From CAVUAT01 sp963739545 (lineage in GTDB: Bacteria > Actinomycetota > Thermoleophilia > Solirubrobacterales > 70-9), in the NCBI GenBank assembly GCA_963739545.1, contig CAVUAT010000014.1, positions 496,001 to 560,000 on the forward strand: a stretch of DNA of 64,000 bases, read 5' to 3'. The number at the start of each line of letters is the position of its first letter. Position 1 is the stretch's first letter. A program made the position numbers and the translations under genes. Positions 16,644 to 24,794 of the stretch are shown one piece after another. The notes under the pieces are model-generated. The model did not search any database. It was given only the letters and a program-made list of their open reading frames with translations, and had not been told where the DNA came from.

Positions 16644-17387
16644 GTGAAGGCGACTCTCTATTCCCTTGAGCCATCCCACCCCGGCCACGCCGCCCGGCTG
16701 ATGCTCGAGCGCAAGGGAATCGAGCACAAGGTCGTCGACCTTCCACCCGGGACGCACGCAGCCGCCCTGCGCCCGCTCGGATTCCGGCACGGGACGGTGC
16801 CCGCGCTGAAGCTCGACGGGAAGCGCGTGCAGGGCTCGCGCGCGATATCGCGATTCCTCGACGAGGTCCAGCCCGAGCCGCGGCTCTTCCCCACCGACCC
16901 TCAGAAGCGGATCGCCGTCGAGGAGGCCGAGCGCTGGGGCAACGACATCCTGCAGCCGGTGCCGCGGAAGCTGACGCGTTACCTGGCGCTGACCAAGCCC
17001 GAGATGCGGGTGCACATGGCCCGCGAGTCGGGGCTGCCCGCTCCTGCCGTCGTCGGCCGCGCCACGACCCCGGTCGCCTGGTATTTCGCGCGCAAGTCCG
17101 GCGCGAAGGACGCCGTCGTCGTGCAGCGCACGGTGGCCCTGATCCCGGTTCTGCTCGACCACGTCGAGGAGCTGATCGCAGAGGGGACGATCGGAGGCGC
17201 CGAGCCGAACGCCGCCGACTTTCAGATCGCGACCTCGATCCGGGTGCTGATCAGCTACGAGGACATGGCGCCGATGATCGAGCGCCGGAAGGCCGGTCGC
17301 TTCGCGCTGGGCATCATCCCGGCCTACCCGACGACCGTCCCCGCGGGATTCGTGCCGGCCGCGTGGCTGGAGCCGCTGCGAGCATGA
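16644..17387 (+). CDS. Glutathione S-transferase family protein
   Basis: A 247-residue GST-fold protein with an N-terminal thioredoxin-like domain (KATLYSLEPSHPGHAARLML, VPALKLDGKRVQGSRAI) and an all-helical C-terminal half. The Ser-Arg after the beta-strand is the usual gamma-Glu contact. Actinobacteria mostly lack glutathione, so mycothiol or another partner is possible. GTG 16644 follows AGGG by eight bases; GTG 16635 would add three residues. Its stop overlaps by four bases the ATG of a dead photolyase gene. Confidence 0.85.
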   Translation: MKATLYSLEPSHPGHAARLMLERKGIEHKVVDLPPGTHAAALRPLGFRHGTVPALKLDGKRVQGSRAISRFLDEVQPEPRLFPTDPQKRIAVEEAERWGNDILQPVPRKLTRYLALTKPEMRVHMARESGLPAPAVVGRATTPVAWYFARKSGAKDAVVVQRTVALIPVLLDHVEELIAEGTIGGAEPNAADFQIATSIRVLISYEDMAPMIERRKAGRFALGIIPAYPTTVPAGFVPAAWLEPLRA

Positions 17388-17462
17388 GGACCGCGTGGGT
17401 GCTGGGCGACCAGCTCGTGCCCGTTCACAACGCTGTACTGGGGCTTCCTGGCTCGAAACCGG
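17384..17462 (+). pseudogene. Internally deleted FeS-type photolyase (PhrB-like) remnant
   Basis: ATG 17384 overlaps the GST stop (ATGA) and reads MRTAWVLGDQLVPVHN, which carries the VLGDQL signature that opens photolyase-related proteins of the PhrB/FeS-BCP family. From 17433, one base out of frame, the sequence reads LYWGFLARNR, which matches the tryptophan-rich C-terminal helix of the same family. The roughly 450 residues between are missing. This looks like one large internal deletion. The gene was probably translated with the GST gene before it was lost. Confidence 0.65.
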
Positions 17463-17478
17463 TGCGCGACTTCGCCGC

Positions 17479-18513
17479 CTATGGCGCCAGCACGATCTTC
17501 AGCGCCTCGCGGTTGTCGTAGGCCTCGTAGGCGGCGGGCGCCTCGTCGAGGCGCATGTGGTGGGTCACGAGCGGCGAGGGGTCGAGGGTCCCGGCCGCGA
17601 GGCGCTCCAGCACCGGGTCGATGTGCTTGATCACGTTCGCGTGGCCGCTCTCGATCGTGAGCGCCTTGATCCAGACGATCCCCATGTGCAGCTCGATGCG
17701 CTCGGTGTAGACGCCGGTGGCCGAGACGGTGCCGGCCTTTCGCGCGAGGCGGCAGGCGAGCTCGAGCGCCTCGGGGTGACCGACGGCGTCGACGGCGAGA
17801 TCGACCCCGCGGCCGTCGGTCAGCTTCTTGACCTCTGATCGCGGGTCCTGCTCGGTCAGGTGGACGGGCGTCGCGCCGAAGGACTCGGCCATGGCGAGGC
17901 GGGCGTCGACGGTGTCGATCGCGACGACGTTCTCGGCTCCGGCGGCGAGCGCCACCTGCACGGCGCAGAGCCCGACCGGGCCGAGCCCCAGCACCGCGGC
18001 GGACTCGCCCGCGGCGAGTGGACGCGAATCGATCGCGTGGTATGCGGTGCCCATCACGTCGCCGGCGAACAGCGCGAGGTCGTCCGAGAGCCCCTCTGGG
18101 ACGACCCGGAGCCCAAGGTTCGCATGGGGGACGAGCAGCAGCTCGGCCTGGGCGCCCTGCAGCGAGCCGAGCGTCTCGCCGTGGCCGAAGACGCGGCCGT
18201 TGTCGCACTTGTGAAACTCCTCGCGAGCGCAGAAGAAGCAATCGCCGCACGCGGTGCAGTAGGTGCCGAGCACGCGGTCGCCGACGGTCACTCGCGTGAC
18301 GGCATTGCCAACCGCCACGACCTCGCCGACGAACTCGTGGCCGATGATGAAGCCGGGGTCGAGCTTGACCCGGCCGTGGAAGATGTGGAGGTCCGAGCCG
18401 CAGATGCCGCTGGCGTCGACGCGCACGATCGCGTCGTCGGGGGCGAGCAGCTCGGGCTCGGGCTTCTCGTCGACGCGCACCTCGCCGGGCGCCTGGAACG
18501 TGACCGCTCGCAT
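17479..18513 (-). CDS. Zinc-dependent alcohol dehydrogenase
   Basis: A 344-residue medium-chain dehydrogenase. Catalytic zinc residues lie in ASGICGSDLH and GHEFVGEV. The structural zinc site is complete (CTACGDCFFCAREEFHKC). The Rossmann fold reads AAVLGLGPVGLCAVQVALAAG, with Asp after the second strand (VVAIDTVDA), which suggests NAD. The alcohol substrate is unknown. ATG 18513 (MRAVTFQAPGEVRV) is the family start; earlier in-frame codons overlap the divergent promoter of the SDR gene. Confidence 0.92.
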   Translation of the reverse strand: MRAVTFQAPGEVRVDEKPEPELLAPDDAIVRVDASGICGSDLHIFHGRVKLDPGFIIGHEFVGEVVAVGNAVTRVTVGDRVLGTYCTACGDCFFCAREEFHKCDNGRVFGHGETLGSLQGAQAELLLVPHANLGLRVVPEGLSDDLALFAGDVMGTAYHAIDSRPLAAGESAAVLGLGPVGLCAVQVALAAGAENVVAIDTVDARLAMAESFGATPVHLTEQDPRSEVKKLTDGRGVDLAVDAVGHPEALELACRLARKAGTVSATGVYTERIELHMGIVWIKALTIESGHANVIKHIDPVLERLAAGTLDPSPLVTHHMRLDEAPAAYEAYDNREALKIVLAP

Positions 18514-18577
18514 CGCGGTGGACCCTAGCTTCTGAGTTCTGAGAGGCTTCGGTTCCCCTTTGAAGGAGAGTGCCTCG

Positions 18578-19435
18578 ATGCCGATCGACAAGTCAAAGCC
18601 CGTCCTGATCACCGGTTGTTCAACGGGCATCGGAAGGGCCACCGCTCAACGTCTCGTCGCCGACGACTGGAACGTGTATGCGACCGCCCGCAAGCCCGAC
18701 ACGCTTTCGGACCTCGCCTCGTCGGGCGCCAAGACGCTCGCGCTCGACGTCAACGACGAGAGCTCGATGGCGAGCGCGGTTGAACAGGTGGAGCAGGACG
18801 GCGGTTCGATCGGCGCGCTCGTCAACAACGCGGGGTACAGCCAAAGCGGCGCGGTCGAGTCCGTGCCGATCGACAGTGCCCGCAAGCAATTCGAGACGAA
18901 CGTCTTCGGGCTGATGCGCATGTGCCAGCTCGTCCTGCCCGGCATGCGGAACGCCGGCCAGGGGCGGATCGTCAACATCAGCTCGATGGGGGGAAAGCTC
19001 GTCTTCCCTGGCGGCGGCGTCTACCACGCCACCAAGCACGCGGTCGAGGCCCTGTCGGACGCGCTGCGCTTCGAGGTCGGCGGCTTCGGGATCGAGGTCG
19101 TGGTGATCGAGCCGGGGCTGATCGTGACCGAGTTCGGCGAGACCGCCGTCGGCAGCATCGACGAGGCGTCCGCTCACGAGATCTACGAGAAGTTCAACAA
19201 GGACGTCGCCGACGCGACCGCCGGTGCCTACGAGGGGGGCTTCTCGAAGCTGGGCGGCGGGCCCGAGAAGGTCGCCGACAAGATCGAGAAGGCGCTGACC
19301 GCACGGCGCCCCCATACGCGCTACAAGGTCACCCCGTCCGCGAGCGTGATCATGGGCATGCGCAAGGGCATGACCGACCGCATGTGGGACCGTTTCGTCG
19401 GCTCGCAGTACCCGCAGCCGAAGGCCGGCGCCTAG
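18578..19435 (+). CDS. Short-chain dehydrogenase/reductase
   Basis: A 285-residue classical SDR. The cofactor motif is VLITGCSTGIGRATAQRL (about 9-26). NNAGYSQSG, the catalytic Ser in NISSMGGKL, and the YxxxK pair in VYHATKHAVEAL (about 148-153) are intact. The long C-terminal part is typical of the retinol-dehydrogenase-like branch. ATG 18578 follows AAGGAGAG by eight bases, the clearest ribosome site in this stretch. Confidence 0.93.
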   Translation: MPIDKSKPVLITGCSTGIGRATAQRLVADDWNVYATARKPDTLSDLASSGAKTLALDVNDESSMASAVEQVEQDGGSIGALVNNAGYSQSGAVESVPIDSARKQFETNVFGLMRMCQLVLPGMRNAGQGRIVNISSMGGKLVFPGGGVYHATKHAVEALSDALRFEVGGFGIEVVVIEPGLIVTEFGETAVGSIDEASAHEIYEKFNKDVADATAGAYEGGFSKLGGGPEKVADKIEKALTARRPHTRYKVTPSASVIMGMRKGMTDRMWDRFVGSQYPQPKAGA

Positions 19436-19956
19436 GGGTGCCGGTCGAGCACGAGGTCAACCGCTGCGGCGATCGTCACGCCGCAGGTTGCTCCGACCAC
19501 GACGTCCGTGGGATAGTGGACCCCGGTGTGGATGCGCGAGTAGGAGACGAGCGCGGCGAGGATGCCCAGGGGCACCCCGGCGGCGGGCAGCTCCCGCCCG
19601 GCTCCTGCCGCGAACGCGAACGCGGCGGCCGAATGGCCGGAGGGGAACGAGCGCGACCCCGGCATCGGGATCGGCACCGGGGAGCCCGCCCTGTGCGGCG
19701 CTCGCTCCGGGCGCCGTCGCCCGCTGAGCGGCTTCAGCACCAGGTTCACCACGGCGGACGTGACCACGACCGACGCGAGGCCCCTTCCGGCGGCGCGACG
19801 GCCGCGCGGCCCGCCGGCGACCGAGAGCAGCGCCGCGGCGGCGAGGGAGAGGCGCGAGTAGTTCGCGGCATTGGAGAGCCTGCCGAAGGCGCGATCGAGC
19901 GCCGGTGTCCCGGCGCCGGCGATCGCCTCGTAGACGGCGAGGTCAATGCGGTGCAC
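19432..19956 (-). CDS. PAP2-family membrane phosphatase
   Basis: A 174-residue membrane protein with the three phosphatase motifs of the PAP2 family: KPLSGRRRP, PSGHSAAAFAF and SRIHTGVHYPTDV. The second and third carry the catalytic His residues. Substrates in the family are phosphatidic acid, polyprenyl diphosphate or similar lipids. GTG 19956 is the most upstream start after an in-frame stop. Its stop shares CTAG with the SDR stop. Confidence 0.9.
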   Translation of the reverse strand: MHRIDLAVYEAIAGAGTPALDRAFGRLSNAANYSRLSLAAAALLSVAGGPRGRRAAGRGLASVVVTSAVVNLVLKPLSGRRRPERAPHRAGSPVPIPMPGSRSFPSGHSAAAFAFAAGAGRELPAAGVPLGILAALVSYSRIHTGVHYPTDVVVGATCGVTIAAAVDLVLDRHP

Positions 19957-20018
19957 CTCTGCGGGCAGCTCACGGTCGGCGATCAGGCGATCCTAGGTGG
20001 GTTGGCCGGGGGCGGCCG

Positions 20019-21305
20019 GTGATCCGCCGGCGGATTGCGGCAGCGGTCGCCCTCGTCGCGGGGGCCGTGACCATCGCGCTGGCGCTTCTGGTCGCGATCG
20101 AGAACTTCCCCCGCGGCATCGCGGTCACCGCGTGCGCGATCGCCGCTGTCGTCCTCGCCCTGTTCGGAATCCTGCGTGCCGGTGGCGTGCGCGTAGCGGC
20201 ATTTTCAGCAGCGGTGGCCGCGGCGGCGGGCGCGCTGATCCTGATCTTGACCGGAGACGCGACGGTCCTCGGGCTGGCGACGATCGGCGCGGCGGCGATC
20301 TGCGTCGCGGCGACCCAGTTCGCCCTGCGGATCCGGATCTCCCTTCCGCCCGCGGAGGCTCCGAGTAGGGCGGTGCTCTTCTACAACCCTCGCTCGGGCG
20401 GCGGCAAGGCGGAGCGCTTCGACCTCCCGGCCCAGGCGCGGGCACGGGGCATCGAGCCGGTGGAGCTGAGCCCCGGGACGGACCTCGAGACGCTCGTCAA
20501 CGATGCGGTCGCGCGAGGCGCCGACGCGCTTGCGATGGCCGGAGGCGACGGCTCCCAGGCCGTGGTCGCCGCGATCGCCGCCGAGCGGGGGCTTCCATAC
20601 GCGTGCATCCCGGCCGGCACCCGCAACCACTTTGCGCTCGACCTCGGGGTCGACCGCGACGATGTCGTCGGCGCCCTGGAGGCGTTCGTCGAGGGCGGTG
20701 AGCACGTGGTCGACCTCGCCGACGTCAACGGGCGGGTATTCGTCAACAACGTCTCGCTTGGGGTGTACGCCGAGGCGGTGCAGAAGACCGGCTATCGCGA
20801 CGCCAAGGTGCGCACGCTGCTCGACACGGTCTCGGAGGTGATCGGGCCCGACGCGAAGGTCCCGCCGCTCACCTGGAGGGGACCGCACGGCCATGCCCAC
20901 GACTCGAGCGCCGCGATCCTGGTCTCCAACAACCGCTACCGCCTCGGCCACCCGATCGGGTCGGGGACCCGGCCAAGGATCGACGACGGCCTGCTCGGCA
21001 TCACGGTGTTCGCGGAGGCGGGCGCTCGTGAGAAGGGCCGGGGCCCGAAACGCCCGTGGCGGGAGTGGTCTGCCACCTCCTTCGAGCTCGAGGCGAGTAA
21101 GCCGGTTCCGGCCGGGATCGACGGCGAGGCCGCGATCCTGGAGCCTCCGCTTCGCTTCCGCATCCGCCCCGGAGCCCTGCGGGCTCGAATCGCCAGGCAC
21201 CACCCCGGTGCGTCGCCGTCGGCGATCGCGCCAGACGGAGCACTCGAGATGGCCGCTTCGCTTTTCCACATCGCGTTCGGCCCAGGAGGTTCGGAACGGC
21301 GATGA
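20019..21305 (+). CDS. Diacylglycerol kinase-family lipid kinase with N-terminal membrane domain
   Basis: A 428-residue protein. The first 110 residues form about four membrane helices. The rest is a DAGK-type catalytic domain: RAVLFYNPRSGGGKAERF, the nucleotide loop AMAGGDGSQAVVAAI, and IPAGTRNHFALDLG. The N-terminal membrane part differs from the soluble DagK/YegS form. It could phosphorylate diacylglycerol or a related lipid. GTG 20019 is chosen by the start of the first helix. It overlaps the next gene by ATGA. Confidence 0.88.
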   Translation: MIRRRIAAAVALVAGAVTIALALLVAIENFPRGIAVTACAIAAVVLALFGILRAGGVRVAAFSAAVAAAAGALILILTGDATVLGLATIGAAAICVAATQFALRIRISLPPAEAPSRAVLFYNPRSGGGKAERFDLPAQARARGIEPVELSPGTDLETLVNDAVARGADALAMAGGDGSQAVVAAIAAERGLPYACIPAGTRNHFALDLGVDRDDVVGALEAFVEGGEHVVDLADVNGRVFVNNVSLGVYAEAVQKTGYRDAKVRTLLDTVSEVIGPDAKVPPLTWRGPHGHAHDSSAAILVSNNRYRLGHPIGSGTRPRIDDGLLGITVFAEAGAREKGRGPKRPWREWSATSFELEASKPVPAGIDGEAAILEPPLRFRIRPGALRARIARHHPGASPSAIAPDGALEMAASLFHIAFGPGGSERR

Positions 21306-21796
21306 GCGACGACAGCCATACGATCGACCCCGGCGCCCAGATCGGGCACGTCCACCTGAAGGTCTCGGATCTCGACCGCGCGCTCGACTTCTACAGCGGC
21401 GTGCTCGGCCTCGAGCTGCAGCAGAGATGGAACGGGGCCGCCTTCGTCTCGGCCGGCGGCTACCACCACCACATCGGCCTGAATACCTGGCAGAGCGAGG
21501 GTGGCCCGCCCCCGCCGCCAGGGACCACCGGCCTCTTTCACACGGCGATCGTCTACCCGACCCGGGCGGCGCTCGCGACGGCGCTTCGCCGCGTGATCGA
21601 GGCGGGCATCCCACTCACCGGGGCCTCAGACCACGGCGTGAGCGAGGCGCTGTACCTCGACGACCCCGACGGCAACGGGGTCGAGCTCTACTGGGACCGC
21701 CCCCGCGGGGAGTGGCCGCGCCCCGAGGACGGCGACGGCGTCGAGATGTTCAGCCGCCCGCTCGACGTCCGCGGCCTGCTTGCCGAGGCAGATTAG
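21302..21796 (+). CDS. VOC family protein (extradiol-dioxygenase-like)
   Basis: A 164-residue vicinal-oxygen-chelate protein with two beta-alpha-beta modules. IGHVHLKVSDLDRALDFY and VLGLELQQRWNG form the first; TAIVYPTRAALATAL and YLDDPDGNGVELYWDRP the second. The ligand positions His (GHVHL), His (HHHIGLN) and Glu (VELYWD) fit a metal site like catechol dioxygenases of the CatE type. It is translationally coupled to the lipid kinase by a four-base overlap. Confidence 0.87.
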   Translation: MSDDSHTIDPGAQIGHVHLKVSDLDRALDFYSGVLGLELQQRWNGAAFVSAGGYHHHIGLNTWQSEGGPPPPPGTTGLFHTAIVYPTRAALATALRRVIEAGIPLTGASDHGVSEALYLDDPDGNGVELYWDRPRGEWPRPEDGDGVEMFSRPLDVRGLLAEAD

Positions 21797-21841
21797 GCGC
21801 ATGACGGTTTCCAAACCTCCGAAGCGGGCAAACTCATCTAG

Positions 21842-22130
21842 ATGAAACGCCTCGTCAGAACAGCGGTGCTCGCGGCTCTGGGGTACGCCCTGTGGGAGCT
21901 GTTGAAGCACACGCGCGAGAGCGAGAGTGCGGTCGAACCGGTGGCGAGCTCCGGGGTGGTCCCCAAGGCTCCGCCGCCCAAGGCGCCCCGCTGCAGCCTC
22001 TGGGCCGAACGGCGCAGCGCCGCCGGCCAGCAGGGCCGACCTCTACGCGCGCGCGCAGGAGCTCGGGATCGAGGGTCGCTCGAAGATGAGCAGGGCCCAG
22101 CTCGAGCGCGCAATCGCCGACGCGGGCTAG
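21842..22130 (+). pseudogene. Small membrane-anchored protein with C-terminal Rho_N-like domain, frameshifted
   Basis: ATG 21842 opens a frame with one membrane helix (RLVRTAVLAALGYALWELLK) and a Pro/Ala linker. The domain that should follow, ADLYARAQELGIEGRSKMSR, is one frame over and ends at TAG 22130. Dropping one C from the CCCC run at 21986-21989 gives a continuous 95-residue protein. The C-terminal module resembles the Rho N-terminal/SAP-like fold that binds nucleic acid. The frameshift may be a sequencing error or real. Confidence 0.6.
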
Positions 22131-22406
22131 GCGAGGTCGAAGCGCGAGCGCCTCGCGGGGCAGCTTCGCCTCGCGCATGTCGACGCGCTCGCCTCTGAAC
22201 AGCACACCCTCCGCCTCAAGCAAAGCGCGCTGGCGCTGGCCCTGCGCGAGCGACCCGTCGGCCCGCACGACGCGGTGCCACGGGACCGATGGGTCCTCGC
22301 AGGCCGAAAGCACGGCGCCGGCGTGACGCGGCGCGCCGGGGCAGACGTCGCCGTAGGTGGTGACGTAGCCCTCAGGCACGGAGCGCACCCGGTCCAGGAG
22401 CGTCAA
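22127..22406 (-). CDS. Alkyltransferase-like protein (ATL, MGMT family), apparent frameshift near 3' end
   Basis: A protein of about 92 residues with the O6-alkylguanine transferase DNA-binding fold: RSVPEGYVTTYGDV, then PSVPWHRVVRADGSLAQG. The usual catalytic Cys of PCHR is Trp here (PWHR), as in ATL proteins that flag alkylated bases for excision repair. As written the frame runs on, antisense, through the neighbouring gene to 21855. Removing one base of the GGGG run at 22157-22160 gives the normal ending RFDLA and a stop at 22127, sharing CTAG with the opposite gene. Start is TTG 22406, overlapping the upstream TGA. Confidence 0.68.
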
Positions 22407-22969
22407 CTCTCGCCCGGCCGGTAGGTGTGGACCGCCACGCCCGACGGGAACGTCTGGGTCTCGACGAGCTCCATCGGGACCTTCGCCCCCGCTTCGGGGA
22501 ACAAGCGGCGTCCACCGCCGAGCAGCACCGGGAACACCATTACCCGGAGCTCGTCGACCAGCCCGTACTCGAGCAGCGTGTGGACCAGGGTGCGGCTGCC
22601 CGCGACGAGGATGTCACCGCCCGGCTGGCGCTTCAGCTCTGCGACCGCCTCTGGCACGTGCCCCTCGAGCACCGACGAGTTCTCCCAGTTCAGCTCCGTC
22701 AGCGTCTTCGACGCCACGTACTTCGGCATTGCGTTCATCTTGTCGGCGAACTCGCCGCTCCGCTCCGGCCAGGCCGCCGCGAAACCCTCGTAGGTGACTC
22801 TTCCGAGCAGCAGCGCCTCGGAGTCGAGAGTCTCGGCGAGCTTGTAAGCCTCCTGCTCCGGGCCCATGTAGTCGAGCACCCAAGCGCCGTGCTCGAAGCC
22901 CCCCTCCCCGCCCGGGGCCTCCATCACCCCGTCGAGCGACACGAATTCGGAGACGATCAGCTTCCTCAT
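22403..22969 (-). CDS. Dihydrofolate reductase/RibD C-terminal family protein
   Basis: A 188-residue RibD_C-type reductase. Family features are MRKLIVSEFVSLDGVMEAPGG at the start (first part only), the LLLGRVTYEGFAAAWPER loop, and GGDILVAGSRTLVHTLLE with DELRVMVFPVLLGGGRRLF. These proteins reduce pteridine-like or other substrates with NADPH and are often not true folate enzymes. It leads a two-gene unit with the ATL gene through a four-base overlap. Confidence 0.88.
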   Translation of the reverse strand: MRKLIVSEFVSLDGVMEAPGGEGGFEHGAWVLDYMGPEQEAYKLAETLDSEALLLGRVTYEGFAAAWPERSGEFADKMNAMPKYVASKTLTELNWENSSVLEGHVPEAVAELKRQPGGDILVAGSRTLVHTLLEYGLVDELRVMVFPVLLGGGRRLFPEAGAKVPMELVETQTFPSGVAVHTYRPGES

Positions 22970-23233
22970 CGGCGCAGTGAAACCGCCACGGCAGCGTTAC
23001 GCCCATGACCCTTGAAACGTCGCATGAAGCGAGCATACGTCCGAACGCTCGATCCGATCAAGCGCATCCCCTTGCGGTCGAACTGAGTGTTTGCCTATCC
23101 ACGATTCGGGCAAGCGTCATCTACGGCCGAGGTAGTTCGGGGGTTCACCACTGGCCGGTCCACGAGGGCAAGCAGGCGCTTTCCAGCCCACTGAAAGCCA
23201 TTCACGCTGCCCGATACGACTAAGGAGTTACTC

Positions 23234-23563
23234 ATGGAAGCTGCAACGCGTACTCGCGATAACGCGAGGAATAATGACGTCGACCGCAATAACGTCGGCT
23301 CGCGTCCGAACAGGATTCGCCGTCTCGCCACCGAGACCAAGCAGGCGTTCAAGACGACGGAGTTCTTCGCTTTCGTCGGCGTCGTGGTGATGATCCTGAT
23401 CAGCGCTGCCGTCATCAACGGTGGTGACTCGGGCGGCACCGACGAGTTCATTGCCAAGCAGGCATGGCTCTACGTCGCCATCGTCACCGGCGCTTACTTG
23501 ATCAGCCGTGGGCTGGCCAAGTCGGGCACCAGCGACCCGTACACGGACGACGATCGTTCGTAG
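23234..23563 (+). CDS. Small membrane protein of unknown function
   Basis: A 109-residue protein with a polar, Asn/Arg-rich N-terminus, two membrane helices (about 48-62 and 75-92) and an acidic tail. FKTTEFFAFVGVVVMILISA and KQAWLYVAIVTGAYLISRGL define the helices. A very strong ribosome site, AAGGAG seven bases before ATG 23234, and a clean terminator after the gene suggest a highly expressed monocistronic unit. Codon use is a little more AT-rich than in neighbours. The 264 bases upstream hold no gene I can support and probably contain its promoter. Confidence 0.75.
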   Translation: MEAATRTRDNARNNDVDRNNVGSRPNRIRRLATETKQAFKTTEFFAFVGVVVMILISAAVINGGDSGGTDEFIAKQAWLYVAIVTGAYLISRGLAKSGTSDPYTDDDRS

Positions 23564-23578
23564 GTAGGGAGTTCGGGA

Positions 23579-23610
23579 GGGACGGATCGGGCGAACGCTC
23601 GGTCCGTCCC
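23579..23610 (+). terminator. Intrinsic terminator after the small membrane gene
   Basis: GGGACGGA (23579-23586) pairs with TCCGTCCC (23603-23610), with a further inner stem of GGGCG and CGCTC. CTCGATTTAT follows. It begins 15 bases after the stop of the gene at 23234-23563. Confidence 0.7.
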
Positions 23611-23677
23611 CTCGATTTATGGATGTGAACTGAGACCAGCCCTGAAAGTCGCCGCAGCGCGACATACTCCGTGGCCG

Positions 23678-24076
23678 ATGTCTGAGGAAAACGTCGAACT
23701 CGTCAAGCAGGGCTTCGAGCACTGGCGCGAGGGAAGGATCGACAAGTGGCTCACGACCGTCGACCCAGACATCGAGTGGGACCTCTCCGCCCACCCCCTG
23801 CCCGACTTTCCCGACCGTGGGAAGGGCCGCGATGCCTTGGTGAAGCATCTGACTGGCTACCTCGCGGGGTGGAACGACTACGAGGTGACGGCCGACGAAC
23901 TGATCGACGGCGGAGACGATGTTGTCTTGATCGCACACGAACGCGCCCGGATGCGGGCGAGCGACGTAGTCCTCGACCGCGACCTGCCGATGGTCTGGAC
24001 GATTACGAATGGCCTCAGCGCCTGGCTTCGTGTGTTCAAGACTCGCGCCCAAGCCCTCGAAGCCGCCGGGCTCTAG
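23678..24076 (+). CDS. NTF2/SnoaL-like family protein
   Basis: A 132-residue cone-shaped alpha+beta barrel protein of the SnoaL-like type. SEENVELVKQGFEHWREG and TVDPDIEWDL give the N-terminal helix and strand, and KGRDALVKHLTGYLAGW and DVVLIAHERARMR the middle. Members are isomerases, hydratases or non-catalytic; no role can be set here. ATG 23678 is the family start. No co-directional partner is close. Confidence 0.8.
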   Translation: MSEENVELVKQGFEHWREGRIDKWLTTVDPDIEWDLSAHPLPDFPDRGKGRDALVKHLTGYLAGWNDYEVTADELIDGGDDVVLIAHERARMRASDVVLDRDLPMVWTITNGLSAWLRVFKTRAQALEAAGL

Positions 24077-24163
24077 AAGGTTCGGACGGCGTAGCGGTCG
24101 AACTCAGCACGCCGGATCCCTACCCGTGGCGGGAACGGCGCGCATCACTTGGCGAGCTACAAG

Positions 24164-24251
24164 CGGAGGGGGTGGGATTCGAACCCACGAAGGACCGAAG
24201 GCCCTTACCGGTTTTCGAGACCGGCCCGTTCAACCGCTCCGGCACCCCTCC
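24164..24251 (-). tRNA. tRNA-Ser (anticodon CGA)
   Basis: An 88-nt class II tRNA on the minus strand. Acceptor GGAGGGG (24251-24245) pairs with CCCCTCC (24171-24165), with G as discriminator, as expected for serine. The anticodon loop CTCGAAA reads CGA, and the long variable arm GGGCCTTCGGTCC follows. The T-arm is GTGGG-TTCGAAT-CCCAC. Confidence 0.97.
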
Positions 24252-24289
24252 AGGGAGGGCAAGGCTAGCGGCAGAAGGTCGCCCTGCGA

Positions 24290-24745
24290 CTAGCGCGCCA
24301 GCTCGCCCTCGAGCACGTAGCGCAGGATCCCGACGACCTGTTCGGGCGAGGACGCGGTGGCCATCGCGGCGCGGTCGATCTCCTTCAGCGCGTGGTCGTG
24401 ATCGGGGGGATGCAGCGTGACAATCGGCTTGCCGAGAGCGGCGGCGTATCCCGCGTCGAACGCAGCGTTCCACTGCTTGTACTTCTCCCCGAAGCGAACG
24501 ACGACGACATCGGCGGCACGAATCAGGGTCTGGGTGCGGATCGCGTTGACGCCCGCGCCCTTGTGGTCCTTCCAGAAAGCATCGTCCTCGTCGCCGAGGA
24601 TCACGACGCCGACGTCGTCCGAGGCGCTGTGGTCGGTGACGGGCGACGTGAACGTGACGTCGAGGCCGGCCTGCTCAGCGCCGGCGGCGATCTGCTCGCG
24701 CCAGTCGCTGTGGATCTCGCCGGCGAGGTAGACGTTCCGGGCCAC
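24290..24745 (-). CDS. YtoQ family protein
   Basis: A 151-residue protein of the YtoQ family, which is related in fold to nucleoside 2-deoxyribosyltransferases. It starts NVYLAGEIHSDWREQI and has FTSPVTDHSASDDVG, KGAGVNAIRTQTLI and VVVRFGEKYKQWNAAFDAGY; the latter carries the Asn and Asp/Glu expected in the active-site area. The reaction is not established. It sits alone between tRNA-Ser and a divergent acid phosphatase gene. Confidence 0.85.
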   Translation of the reverse strand: MARNVYLAGEIHSDWREQIAAGAEQAGLDVTFTSPVTDHSASDDVGVVILGDEDDAFWKDHKGAGVNAIRTQTLIRAADVVVVRFGEKYKQWNAAFDAGYAAALGKPIVTLHPPDHDHALKEIDRAAMATASSPEQVVGILRYVLEGELAR

Positions 24746-24794
24746 GGGGCGATGCTAACGACCGAAGATCGGCCGGGCGTTAGGATCGGCGCGT

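Noticed and set aside
21855..22126. C-terminal extension of the ATL protein through the neighbouring gene
   Set aside because: It is antisense to the Rho_N-like gene and doubles the family length; a single-base indel is the simpler account.
23005..23223. A 72-codon plus-strand frame before the small membrane gene
   Set aside because: No ribosome site, no family look, and it fills the region expected to hold the promoter of the strongly expressed gene at 23234.
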